A stretch of DNA of 33,815 nt from a virus. The position numbers and the translations under genes were made by a program. Shown piece by piece: positions 8,940-16,049 of the stretch (position 1 is its first letter; each line of letters starts with the position of its first letter). The stretch is taken from IMG/VR virus record IMGVR_UViG_3300032304_001339, positions 1 through 33,815 of that record; one strand, written 5' to 3'. The notes below the pieces were generated by a model that worked only from the letters and a program-made list of their open reading frames with translations, was not told the origin of the DNA and made no database searches.

Positions 8940-9700
8940 TTCACACGCACAACGCACTGCGCCTAGGCGACAACCTAGTGCAGTTAAACTTTCTACGTCG
9001 GCTATGCCTTCAAAATCCAGATATCGAGATCACGCACTATCACAATCCAGAGCTGTGCAAGTTTGAGGAGATTGATGCGTTGCGAAGCGACATGTCTTTA
9101 CGGCTACACATTCGACCAATCAGCGAAGCGCCGGCCGATAGTATTGATTCTTGGCGTAATGCAGGCGGATATTGGGAGCGTCACCCCGAAAAATTAAACT
9201 TTGCCAAATTTCATCTATGTTGGTTTGAGGAACTGGCCAGCAGGATGTGCGTAAAGAATCCTATACGGAAAGTCGATGACCTTCTATTTGACTATCCAGC
9301 TTTAGATTCCTTTATTCCGATGGCGCCAGATTTCGACATCGTTGTGATAAATTCGCCAGGGCTGTCTGGTCAATTCACAAACTTTAACCCCGATGATTTT
9401 CGCAACCTAGTATCTAAACTAGTTAGCAAAGGGCATCGCGTAATTACCACAGTCGCTACTGGATTATGCCCGGCATTTGATGGCAAGAATGTGACTTGGA
9501 TCGGAGCCACTGCGGCCAAGGCAAAAGCTGTCATCGGAACATCCACCGGGCCGAGCTGGCCGTGCCTAAACGTTCACAACAAAAATGCCTTCCATTTGCT
9601 GTGTGCGGACACCGAAACAGTCGTATTTACTAAGCGCGGGCAGATGGCCAGGAGCGCATTTCACGCCCTCCATATTCTTGAAGAGGAGGGCTTGCTGTGA
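8936..9700 (+). CDS. Glycosyltransferase-like protein, GT-B / family 9-like
   Basis: A 254-residue protein starting at GTG 8936 in a four-base overlap with the previous gene. The N-terminus (LGDNLVQLNFLRRLCLQNPDIEITHYHN) matches the first Rossmann strand and helix of heptosyltransferase/GT9-type GT-B enzymes. A second half starting near residue 135 (DIVVINSPGLSGQFTNFNPDDF...LVSKGHRVITTVATG) resembles the nucleotide-sugar-binding half, with VIGTSTGPSWPCLN near residue 200 as a candidate donor loop. It is shorter than typical GT9 enzymes (~320-350), so substrate and activity are uncertain. Context beside a GT2-like enzyme supports glycan work. Confidence 0.6.
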   Translation: MIHTHNALRLGDNLVQLNFLRRLCLQNPDIEITHYHNPELCKFEEIDALRSDMSLRLHIRPISEAPADSIDSWRNAGGYWERHPEKLNFAKFHLCWFEELASRMCVKNPIRKVDDLLFDYPALDSFIPMAPDFDIVVINSPGLSGQFTNFNPDDFRNLVSKLVSKGHRVITTVATGLCPAFDGKNVTWIGATAAKAKAVIGTSTGPSWPCLNVHNKNAFHLLCADTETVVFTKRGQMARSAFHALHILEEEGLL

Positions 9701-10215
9701 AGAAGGAGCTGACGCAGGCAATGGATTTACTGGCGGCCGATCCGGCCGTTAGGTTCATAGGCTACGGGGTAAAGATAGGTGGGCGGGCAGCAGGCACGCT
9801 CAATAATGTTGCGGATTCACAACTGATCGAAACGCCTGTCGCTGAAAATCTGATGGTGGGCTTGGCTACTGGCTTGAGCCTAGCTGCACTCAAGCCTGTC
9901 GTTTTTATTGAGCGGATGGATTTTATTCTGAATGCACTGGACGCCATCGTAAATCACCTGGGCGCAGCTCAGCATATTAGCTGCAATCAATTCAAACCTG
10001 CCGCCATCTTGCGGGTAGTTATAGGAAACAAAAACAAGCCACTCTACACGGGGCCAACGCATACGCAGGACTTCAGCGAAGCTCTCAGGAGTATGATTGA
10101 TTTCCCAATCGTCGAACTAAAGAAGGAAAGCGTAGTGAACGAGTATCAAAGCGCACTGGATAGATTAAGCGAGGGAACTTCCACCATGTTGGTCGAGCGA
10201 AAGGATGAGTGGTGA
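9697..10215 (+). CDS. Thiamine-diphosphate enzyme, pyrimidine-binding subunit
   Basis: A 172-residue stand-alone Pyr domain, like the N-terminal part of transketolase C-terminal subunits or E1-beta. The signature is LIETPVAENLMVGLATGLSLAALKPVVFIE: the glutamate in AEN (E50) corresponds to the residue that activates the thiamine pyrimidine ring, and the following glycine-rich helix and MDFILNALDAIVNHLGA match the family. It lacks the transketolase C-terminal domain that normally follows in E1-beta (~320 residues). The partner PP domain is two genes downstream (11300-11914). It starts at GTG 9697, overlapping the previous stop. With its partner it would cleave or transfer a carbon unit next to a carbonyl; substrate unknown. 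Confidence 0.8.
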   Translation: MKKELTQAMDLLAADPAVRFIGYGVKIGGRAAGTLNNVADSQLIETPVAENLMVGLATGLSLAALKPVVFIERMDFILNALDAIVNHLGAAQHISCNQFKPAAILRVVIGNKNKPLYTGPTHTQDFSEALRSMIDFPIVELKKESVVNEYQSALDRLSEGTSTMLVERKDEW

Positions 10216-11303
10216 AGCAGAACAAGTACAGCGACCTCAAAATCTTTTCGTTTCCAGACAAGATAGCCAGTTTTCGCGACGACATTATCACCGCACCCAT
10301 CTACGTGCGGATTAAGCCGACGAATATCTGTAACCACGCCTGCCGTTTCTGCGTCTATTCTGACGGCACAACTCGGCACAAGGATCGGCCTGACTTGCAC
10401 CTACAGGCTGGCATGCACACCAGCATGAACGAACGGGACGTTATGCCACGAGATAAGGCGCTAGAACTAATAGAGGATCTTTCAAACATCGGAACTAAAG
10501 CCGTCACCTTCAGCGGCGGCGGAGAGCCTTTACTGCATAAAGACATTGTCGAGATTATGACTAAGACAGTTTCGTCTGGGTTGGATCTATCCATTATTAC
10601 CAACGGCCAACTGCTTGCAGGGGAAAGGGCAGAAGTATTGGGCAAGGCAAAGTGGGTGAGGATTTCGATGGACTACACAAGCGCAGAGCAGATGGCGTCT
10701 AGCCGTAACGTGCCCGACAGATCGTTTGATTCCGTAATGCAGAATATTAAAAACTTTTCCAACACGAAAACGGAGAGCTGCGATCTTGGGATTAACTTTA
10801 TTATTACCCGCTACAATTATGAGGGACTAGTTCCGTTCGCTAAGCAGCTCAAAGATTCAGGCGTGAGTAACGTCCGCTTCTCGCCCGTGTACGTGCAGAA
10901 CTTCAAAGAATATCACAACACGATTGCGACCAGGGTGCGGGAGCAACTAGCCGAATGCCAATCCTTTTGTGATTCAGATTTTACCATCAACACGACCTAT
11001 GATCTGGATAGCCCAAGTAAGTCGCCCGTTCGGCCATTCCATCGCTGTCTTTACGCTCAGGCCGTTTGCGTGGTAGGTGCGGATCTTAATATCTACGCAT
11101 GCCACAATACCGCATACAGCAATCACGGCCGGATCGCATCCATGAAGGATCAATCATTTAGCCAGGCATGGTTTGGAGAAGAGGCGAAAGCATGGCACAA
11201 GAACTTTAACCCTGGCGTTAGTTGCCTGCATGAATGCGCCAATCACGCAAAGGTGGCGCTGTTTGAAAAGCTGGCCACCGATAGTCACGACGCCTTTGTA
11301 TGA
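10209..11303 (+). CDS. Radical SAM enzyme with C-terminal cysteine-rich (SPASM-like) region
   Basis: A 364-residue radical S-adenosylmethionine enzyme. The [4Fe-4S] motif CX3CX2C is at C41, C45 and C48 (CNHACRFC). The SAM-binding GGGEP motif is at 103-107 (TFSGGGEPLLH), and the strand SIITNGQLL follows as in other members. The C-terminal part has further cysteines (RCLYAQAVCVV...NIYACHN near 279-300, and GVSCLHECANH near 337-347), suggesting auxiliary cluster ligands of SPASM/twitch type. It starts at GTG 10209 within the previous gene and ends overlapping the next ATG. Lying between the two halves of a thiamine-diphosphate enzyme and behind glycosyltransferases, it may act in sugar or small-molecule modification. 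The exact reaction cannot be told. Confidence 0.9.
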   Translation: MVKQNKYSDLKIFSFPDKIASFRDDIITAPIYVRIKPTNICNHACRFCVYSDGTTRHKDRPDLHLQAGMHTSMNERDVMPRDKALELIEDLSNIGTKAVTFSGGGEPLLHKDIVEIMTKTVSSGLDLSIITNGQLLAGERAEVLGKAKWVRISMDYTSAEQMASSRNVPDRSFDSVMQNIKNFSNTKTESCDLGINFIITRYNYEGLVPFAKQLKDSGVSNVRFSPVYVQNFKEYHNTIATRVREQLAECQSFCDSDFTINTTYDLDSPSKSPVRPFHRCLYAQAVCVVGADLNIYACHNTAYSNHGRIASMKDQSFSQAWFGEEAKAWHKNFNPGVSCLHECANHAKVALFEKLATDSHDAFV

Positions 11304-11914
11304 ACAAGCAGGATCTGATTGATTTTGAACTGCGCATTAAGGCGCTATTTGAGCAGGGCAAGCTGCCATATCTGATTCACCTATGCGGGGGGAATGAGGA
11401 TCAGCTCATCGAGATATTTAAAGACATCAAGCCAGGCGATTGGATCTTCTCAAGCCACAGATCCCACTACCACTATTTGCTCGCTGGCGGAGATCCTGAC
11501 ATGCTCGAGCAGATGATTAAAGAAGGTCGTTCCATGTTTGTCTTTGACCGTAAACTTAATTTCTACACGTCAAGCGTGTTGGCTGGCACTTGCGGGATAG
11601 CGGCCGGAGTGGCGCACGCATTAAAAGAGCAAGGAAGCTCGGCAAAAGTCTGGTGTTTCCTGGGCGATGGAGCTGAGGATGAGGGCCATTTTTATGAGGC
11701 CGTGAACTATGTGGCCGGGGCGGATCTACCCTGCACCTTTATTATTGAGGATAACGATCGATCCGTGGATACGCCAAAGGCAGTTAGGGGAAAGGCCACG
11801 ATGACTTGGCCTGATTGCGTCAAGCGATACCACTACACCCCAACATTTCCGCATGGTGGCGCTGGATGTAAAACCATGGTCACGTTTGATCCGTCGATTC
11901 GTCCGATCTGGTGA
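11300..11914 (+). CDS. Thiamine-diphosphate enzyme, PP subunit (E1-alpha-like, short)
   Basis: A 204-residue E1-alpha-like subunit. It has the thiamine-diphosphate motif GDG (122-124) followed about 27 residues later by N152, with the intervening EGHFYEAVNYVAGADLP typical of E1-alpha and transketolase N-terminal subunits. Upstream, WIFSSHRSHYHYLLAGGD and GIAAGVAHALKEQG match the same family. The usual C-terminal third of E1-alpha (~320-360 residues) is missing: after VDTPKAVRGKATMTW the protein ends at RPIW. The start overlaps the radical SAM stop (ATGA). The partner is the Pyr-domain protein at 9697-10215. Size and split resemble two-subunit decarboxylases more than full E1, but sequence motifs are E1/transketolase-like. 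Confidence 0.85.
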   Translation: MNKQDLIDFELRIKALFEQGKLPYLIHLCGGNEDQLIEIFKDIKPGDWIFSSHRSHYHYLLAGGDPDMLEQMIKEGRSMFVFDRKLNFYTSSVLAGTCGIAAGVAHALKEQGSSAKVWCFLGDGAEDEGHFYEAVNYVAGADLPCTFIIEDNDRSVDTPKAVRGKATMTWPDCVKRYHYTPTFPHGGAGCKTMVTFDPSIRPIW

Positions 11915-11931
11915 CAAGAGGAGTTTAGAAT

Positions 11932-12378
11932 ATGCCCGCCGTCACCATGCTTGATCGTTTGATTGAAGCTGCTTTCCAAGAGCTTCTAACTACAACCGTT
12001 ACCGGGGTGACCTATCACTTGTCCCACGACAAGACAGAGAACATGCCGCCCTCGATCGTCATTAAAGCCACGTTAGGAACCGAAGAGCCGGTGCAGGGAT
12101 CTGGCGTGTTTAGCGTTCCGGTTGAAATCGTGGTGGATGATTCTTATGACGACACAACTCTAGACGCACATACTCGAAAATGCTCCAAGGTGTTGCAGGC
12201 TTTCTATGATTCAAGCCCGTTGGCGACCAGGTTGAACGCTACCACGGCCATCGGATCTGCCCGTTGTTACAACGCCAAGGTGGATTCTATTGAGCCTGAG
12301 GCTGACGATGAAGAGCGTACAATGCGTCGTACCTATAAGCTGGCAGTCATCGCACAACCGAATTCGATCGCAAGTTGA
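11932..12378 (+). CDS. Tail terminator / gpU-like protein (candidate)
   Basis: A 148-residue protein opening the tail genes after the metabolic cassette. It has an N-terminal helix (LDRLIEAAFQELL), beta strands (YHLSHDKTENMPPSIVIKA, VPVEIVVDDSYDD), a helix TRKCSKVLQAFYDSSPLA and a final beta strand with MRRTYKLAVIAQ. This alternation fits the gpU/tail-terminator fold, and gene order (before tube, before G/G-T) agrees. A GAGGAG Shine-Dalgarno lies about 11 bases upstream of ATG, and GTGACA lies 21 bases before it. Assignment is by order and fold pattern. Confidence 0.55.
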   Translation: MPAVTMLDRLIEAAFQELLTTTVTGVTYHLSHDKTENMPPSIVIKATLGTEEPVQGSGVFSVPVEIVVDDSYDDTTLDAHTRKCSKVLQAFYDSSPLATRLNATTAIGSARCYNAKVDSIEPEADDEERTMRRTYKLAVIAQPNSIAS

Positions 12379-12381
12379 CAC
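12375..12381 (+). repeat. TTGACAC intergenic motif (one of five exact copies)
   Basis: TTGACAC occurs at 12375, 16961, 19861, 20823 and 23439, each time 22, 21, 22, 22 and 19 bases upstream of an ATG. Related forms GTGACA (11911), ATGACA (21308) and TTGACG (5054) stand 21 bases before ATG 11932, 21329 and 5075. In two exact copies (12375, 19861) the TGA is the stop codon of the upstream gene. The hexamer equals a sigma-70 -35 box, but no -10 box follows at 16-18 bases, so function is open. Confidence 0.6.
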
Positions 12382-12396
12382 AAAATTTAAGGCAAT

Positions 12397-12744
12397 ATGG
12401 CAGCCACAACAATCGGAACTCAAGGCCTTCAATTCGGTATCACTGCTGAAGCTGGTGGGCTCGTACAATCTTTCACAGAAACCCGTAACGTCGAGCGTGC
12501 AGAAATTCGCAACGCGAGCGGCGAGGTGGTTGGGGCGGCCATGTATAACCCCACGGATTCTTTCTCATTCTCTACCACCATCACAGGCGCTTATGCAACA
12601 ACCGCAGGCGCAATCCTCACAACCTTGGCAAATGCCACCAGCACCGGCGGCAAGATCGTAGTCGATAGCGTTACCGTTAATCGTACTAGTGAAGGATTCG
12701 TCACGGTGGACGTATCGGCGACTCGATTCCCTAACATGAGCTAA
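12397..12744 (+). CDS. Major tail tube protein candidate (short)
   Basis: A 115-residue, Thr/Ala/Val-rich protein between the gpU-like protein and the tail chaperones, the place of lambda V. It reads as beta-rich: IGTQGLQFGITAEAGGLVQSF, AMYNPTDSFSFSTTITGAY and a final TVNRTSEGFVTVDVSATRFPNMS. Lambda-like tube proteins are usually larger (~150-250), so this is a minimal form or another small tail structural protein. A weak AAGG precedes the start, and a stem-loop covers its stop codon, as for the capsid gene, consistent with a highly expressed protein. Confidence 0.5.
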   Translation: MAATTIGTQGLQFGITAEAGGLVQSFTETRNVERAEIRNASGEVVGAAMYNPTDSFSFSTTITGAYATTAGAILTTLANATSTGGKIVVDSVTVNRTSEGFVTVDVSATRFPNMS

Positions 12745-12760
12745 CCCGCTCCGGCGGGTT
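12743..12760 (+). terminator. Stem-loop after tail tube candidate
   Basis: AACCCGC (12743-12749) pairs with GCGGGTT (12754-12760) around a TCCG loop, beginning within the stop codon. No T tract follows, so it is more likely an mRNA-stabilising or processing hairpin than a clean intrinsic terminator. Confidence 0.55.
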
Positions 12761-12774
12761 AATGAGATCCTAAA

Positions 12775-13149
12775 ATGGTTGATAGCTTCTGGGGAACGAC
12801 AAACATTAAAGTAGCTGCGGCCGTCGCGGCCTTTGGCGCAAAACTTAGAGAATCCGATCCCGTTACGTGCATCGTTGAGGAAGGTGGCCACAGAAAATTC
12901 ACGTTCTGGTTCAACACTGGTGGCGATCAGGATGCTAAAGCCGAAATGGAACGCACCTGGGCGGATATGAAATCTGAGCCAGAGGCCGCGATTAGATACG
13001 TCAGAGCAGCACTAGAGAACAGGGAAACTCTGCTGAGCCTTATGAAGCGTGCCGAACCCATCCTATCGATCAAGCGTGGCAGCCAAACGTTGCTTATTTC
13101 AGAAAGGGCAAGCCCAGAACTAAAGCGGGCGATGATTAAAAAACTATGA
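12775..13149 (+). CDS. Small tail-region protein of unknown function
   Basis: A 124-residue protein not recognised with certainty. The N-terminus (FWGTTNIKVAAAVAAFGAKL), followed by a short beta pair (VTCIVEEGGHRKFTFWFN), weakly resembles the DUF5659-type layout; the rest is charged and helical (KAEMERTWADMKSEPEAAIRYV in part). It lies between the tail tube candidate and the G/G-T chaperone gene, and its stop overlaps the chaperone start by four bases, so it is probably translated with it. The start lacks a Shine-Dalgarno and has GATCCT three bases before ATG. Confidence 0.6.
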   Translation: MVDSFWGTTNIKVAAAVAAFGAKLRESDPVTCIVEEGGHRKFTFWFNTGGDQDAKAEMERTWADMKSEPEAAIRYVRAALENRETLLSLMKRAEPILSIKRGSQTLLISERASPELKRAMIKKL

Positions 13150-13529
13150 GCGAAGAAGCATTATTGCAGGAGCTGGACAACTCCCTTATTTCACCCGACC
13201 GCTACTTCAAAAATCAGAAGCTTGCGCCCTATACAGAAGGCAGCCGCCTGCTCATGCTTCAGGTGCGCGATGATAGTGATTCCGCCATCTACTTTGTCTG
13301 GTCGTTTATTTACCTACACATCCTACTGGCGGAAGATCGTAAAAGAGCGATCCGTCTAGCTTGGGATAAAGATGCGTTTAGAGAAAAGCTGATGGATTGG
13401 ATTGCCGAGATGAGCGAGGAAGATCGAAACACCGCCTCACTAATGTGCTCTTCGATCTTGTCAGAAGCTAATAAGGCAAGGGTAAATGTTATCCCTTCAG
13501 CCATAGCTGCACCGCCGGGAAACGCCTAG
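13146..13529 (+). CDS. Tail assembly chaperone, G-type (unshifted product)
   Basis: A 127-residue helical, charged protein in the place of lambda gpG. G-type chaperones bind the tape measure during tail assembly and are made in excess over a -1 frameshifted G-T form. The frame-0 product ends at TAG 13527-13529, two codons after a GGGAAAC slippery heptamer. The sequence includes SPDRYFKNQKLAPYTEGSR and FREKLMDWIAEMSEEDRNTA. Identification rests on the frameshift architecture and location just upstream of the tail genes, not on sequence similarity. Confidence 0.8.
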   Translation: MSEEALLQELDNSLISPDRYFKNQKLAPYTEGSRLLMLQVRDDSDSAIYFVWSFIYLHILLAEDRKRAIRLAWDKDAFREKLMDWIAEMSEEDRNTASLMCSSILSEANKARVNVIPSAIAAPPGNA

Positions 13530-13732
13530 CGCCAGGAGGAACCGCCGCGTGCGTGTTTGTCCTGGCAAAACATACGGGCTGGCCAATGGATTATATTCTG
13601 TGGGAATTACCACTGGTAGCAGTCAATCAGGCAGATCACGTCTTTATGTTTATGGACGGCGTGAAGCTAAGGCGTGCGGCTCATATTGAAGGAAAAGAGA
13701 TCCGTGACATGGAAAGGCTATTAGGATTATGA
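13146..13732 (+). CDS. Tail assembly chaperone, G-T frameshift product
   Basis: A -1 slip at 13517-13523 fuses the first 126 codons to an otherwise start-less reading frame from 13523 to TGA 13730-13732, giving about 195 residues. The 69-residue extension begins RLAPGGTAACVFVLAKHTGW and contains PMDYILWELPLVAVNQAD, a pattern typical of T domains of phage tail chaperones (GW followed by a WELPL-N-Q helix). The extension ends in the ATG of the next gene (ATGA). Conservation of this reading frame without its own good start supports programmed frameshifting. Confidence 0.82.
13517..13566 (+). promoter_or_regulatory. Programmed -1 ribosomal frameshift signal
   Basis: The slippery heptamer G GGA AAC is at 13517-13523 in the frame of the chaperone gene, an X XXY YYZ site close to lambda's GGGAAAG. 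Seven bases downstream GCCAGGA (13531-13537) can pair with TCCTGGC (13560-13566), a 7-bp stem with a 22-base loop that could form inner pairs or a pseudoknot. Spacer length is as expected for a stimulatory structure. The frame-0 stop lies between the two elements. Confidence 0.85.
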
Positions 13733-14574
13733 GCGCCAGTTTAACAGTCGACGCCAGCAAACTACAGAAAGCCATGAAGGCTTTTATTGGTAATACCAAG
13801 GCAGAAGCATCAAAGGAGATGCGAATACAGGCACGCATGCTTTGCGTTAGTTTGGCTAATTCCACGCAGCCGTTCGGCCTAGGCAATGACGTTAAGAAGG
13901 TAGGTGAAAAGGCAGTTACCAGAGACATCAATCGCGTTTACAAATCGGCTGGCACTGCCTCTAAAGAGATAGCCAAACTCTCGCTACCCAACGGCAAGAC
14001 TAAGACGCAAAACGCTGAACAGATGGCGAAGGCGCTGGCGGCTCTTGTGCTGGGCAAAACAGGCGGAAGTAAGCGCAGGCGAACCGAATCTGCCCAGCAG
14101 CTTTTAAATAGAATACGACAGCAACCTTACGTAGGGACGCAAGTCGGGCCGTTTGACGGCGGAAAACATCACGAATCAGCGCGGTATGGCAAATCAAAAA
14201 GAGTGCCTAAAAATCAATTTGTTCGGCAAATTGTTACAAAAGAAAATCCTCTCGCCCGATACTTTAAAGATAAGCGGGGAAACGTGGGTATCGCAAAGTC
14301 AGGCTGGGCAGTTTGTGCCGGTATATTAGGCGGCTTTCGCGGTATCCCTAAATGGGTATATAGGCACACGGGCGGCGGCCGCGTGAACGATAAGAGCCAA
14401 ACGGGGCTGGGTACTTTCTCTAAGCCCTATGTTCAAATGACTAATACTATCCCGTGGATTAACAACGTAATCAGCTCTGGAACGATCCAGAAGTCCATTG
14501 ACATACAAGTGTTAAAAATGATCAAGCGGCTAGGCATTATCGCTAATTACGAGAGCAAAAAGGCGGGGCTATAA
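13729..14574 (+). CDS. Tail protein of unknown function, possibly minor tail (Z/gp10-like)
   Basis: A 281-residue basic protein between the frameshifted chaperone and the tape measure. The N-terminus (ASKLQKAMKAFIGNTKAEAS...RIQARMLCVSLANSTQPFG) has the helix-then-Arg/Lys layout of HK97 gp10/lambda Z-type tail proteins, which act at the head end of the tail. The remainder is lysine-rich with GGSKRRRTESAQQLL, WVYRHTGGGR and a C-terminal helix IDIQVLKMIKRLGIIANYESKK. Lambda has Z earlier, at the place here occupied by the metabolic cassette, so a displaced Z is possible but unproven. It begins in the stop of the G-T frame and overlaps the tape measure start. Confidence 0.55.
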   Translation: MSASLTVDASKLQKAMKAFIGNTKAEASKEMRIQARMLCVSLANSTQPFGLGNDVKKVGEKAVTRDINRVYKSAGTASKEIAKLSLPNGKTKTQNAEQMAKALAALVLGKTGGSKRRRTESAQQLLNRIRQQPYVGTQVGPFDGGKHHESARYGKSKRVPKNQFVRQIVTKENPLARYFKDKRGNVGIAKSGWAVCAGILGGFRGIPKWVYRHTGGGRVNDKSQTGLGTFSKPYVQMTNTIPWINNVISSGTIQKSIDIQVLKMIKRLGIIANYESKKAGL

Positions 14575-16049
14575 TGGACGCAACAGCCACAGCCAAGCTC
14601 GCACTGGATGCCTCCGGACTGGATCGCGGCCTGCAATCAGCAACTGCCAGCCTAGATCGATTCGCCAAGCAAACCGGCTCAGTCTTAGCCGGAGCCTTTG
14701 CCTTTGATAAGCTCATCTCTGGCTTTAGTTCGGCTATTGAGAAGGGCGATCAGCTTCAAGACATTGCAGAGAAGTTCGGATTATCCGCCAGCAAGTTACA
14801 GATGCTGGGGAATGCTGCTTCAGTATTCGGAAGTGGAATTGAGAATGTTAGTACCGGCCTAAATAAACTTTCTCTTGCCCAACAAAAAGCAGTCACAGGA
14901 GAGCAGGGAGCTGAAGAGCTGGTCGCAATATTTAAAGAAGTCGGAATAAGCTTTGATGAATTGAGATCCATGAGTGCGGAAGATATATTCCTGCGAATTG
15001 CCGACAGCTTTGCCAGCGGAGCAAATGACGGCCGTCAGTTCGTAATTGTTAATGAACTACTTGGCAAGGCTCAAACCGACCTAATAAAGGTACTTAATCA
15101 AGGATCGGCTGCGATTATTTCCCAGGGGAACGAGATCGGAGTATTTTCTGACGAAACCATTGCAAGCCTGTCGGAACTATCCGATCAAATAAAAATATTA
15201 CAGAATAATATTACGATCGGGTTTGGGAATGCTGCCGGACTTTTAAACCCTTTTATTCAAGGACTACAAGCCGCGCTCGAGCTTGCCGTGATGCTCGGCC
15301 TGGCGGTAAAGGAAGCGGCTACGGGTAATGTTGCTGGCGCCAGGGAAATTTACAAGAGAGCGAGCAATTTAGGCACTGAGAAAATGGCCGATAGGGATAG
15401 AGCCGAAAAAGCCAAGAAGTCACCTAGCCGTGGAGATGCACGTGAGGCCATCGCAAATCAGAAGGAATTAGAAAAAGCCGAAAAAGAGGCAATCAAAGAG
15501 CGGACTGACTTGGCCCTTTACCTTCTCAAGCAAGAGGACGCCGAAAAGAAACTGGCCAACGATTCTTACGAACGCAAAAGGGACACTGAGCGCGATAGAA
15601 TGTTAGAAGCCGCCAATCTGGAAGTGAAAGCAGCGCAGGAAAAAATGAAAGCCGAGAAGGAACAGGCCGAAAAGGAGAAGGGCATGGCCGCAGGCCCAGG
15701 AGGAACTAGCAGGCAATTTGAACAAGCCAGAGCTGGCACAGCGGGCGAAGTGCTTAACTTTGCCGCTGGGCTCGGCGATCGGCGCATTTCGCAAACAGTG
15801 CAGAAAGAAAGAGACAAGGCGGCCAAGGAACAGCAGAAAATTAACAGAGAAGAGTTCGACGCAAAGGTGATGGAGCAAACTAGCGGGACAACGAAAGAAG
15901 GGCTGCAACGAACAATGGAAAGCCGTCGGAGAGAGTTCATCCAAAAAGAAGCGGGCAAGGAAGCCAAGGGCGGCAAAAGTCTATCCGACATCTACACTGT
16001 ATTAAACGATGCCCTATCTAAAATAGTTGCCGCCCCAATGGTAACCTAA
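14574..16049 (+). CDS. Tail tape measure protein
   Basis: A 491-residue tape measure, which sets tail length and takes part in DNA ejection. Evidence: position after the tail chaperones; an N-terminus typical of the family (LALDASGLDRGLQSATASLDRFAK); a mid part with DKLISGFSSAIEKGDQLQDIAEKFG, and NNITIGFGNAAGLLNPFIQGL as a hydrophobic segment (~210-245). A long Lys/Glu/Ala coiled-coil follows (~280-400; AEKEAIKERTDLALYLLKQE). It is short for the family (lambda gpH 853), implying a tail roughly 70-80 nm long if about 0.15 nm per residue applies. It begins at TAATG with the previous stop and ends the same way. Confidence 0.85.
   Translation: MDATATAKLALDASGLDRGLQSATASLDRFAKQTGSVLAGAFAFDKLISGFSSAIEKGDQLQDIAEKFGLSASKLQMLGNAASVFGSGIENVSTGLNKLSLAQQKAVTGEQGAEELVAIFKEVGISFDELRSMSAEDIFLRIADSFASGANDGRQFVIVNELLGKAQTDLIKVLNQGSAAIISQGNEIGVFSDETIASLSELSDQIKILQNNITIGFGNAAGLLNPFIQGLQAALELAVMLGLAVKEAATGNVAGAREIYKRASNLGTEKMADRDRAEKAKKSPSRGDAREAIANQKELEKAEKEAIKERTDLALYLLKQEDAEKKLANDSYERKRDTERDRMLEAANLEVKAAQEKMKAEKEQAEKEKGMAAGPGGTSRQFEQARAGTAGEVLNFAAGLGDRRISQTVQKERDKAAKEQQKINREEFDAKVMEQTSGTTKEGLQRTMESRRREFIQKEAGKEAKGGKSLSDIYTVLNDALSKIVAAPMVT

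Noticed and set aside
8608-9066. 152-codon + strand frame overlapping the glycosyltransferases
   Set aside because: It overlaps two better-supported genes over its whole length and has no recognisable sequence.
12375-12400. TTGACA as a sigma-70 promoter
   Set aside because: No -10 box occurs 16-18 bases downstream at any of the five copies; at that distance the sequence is the start codon region.
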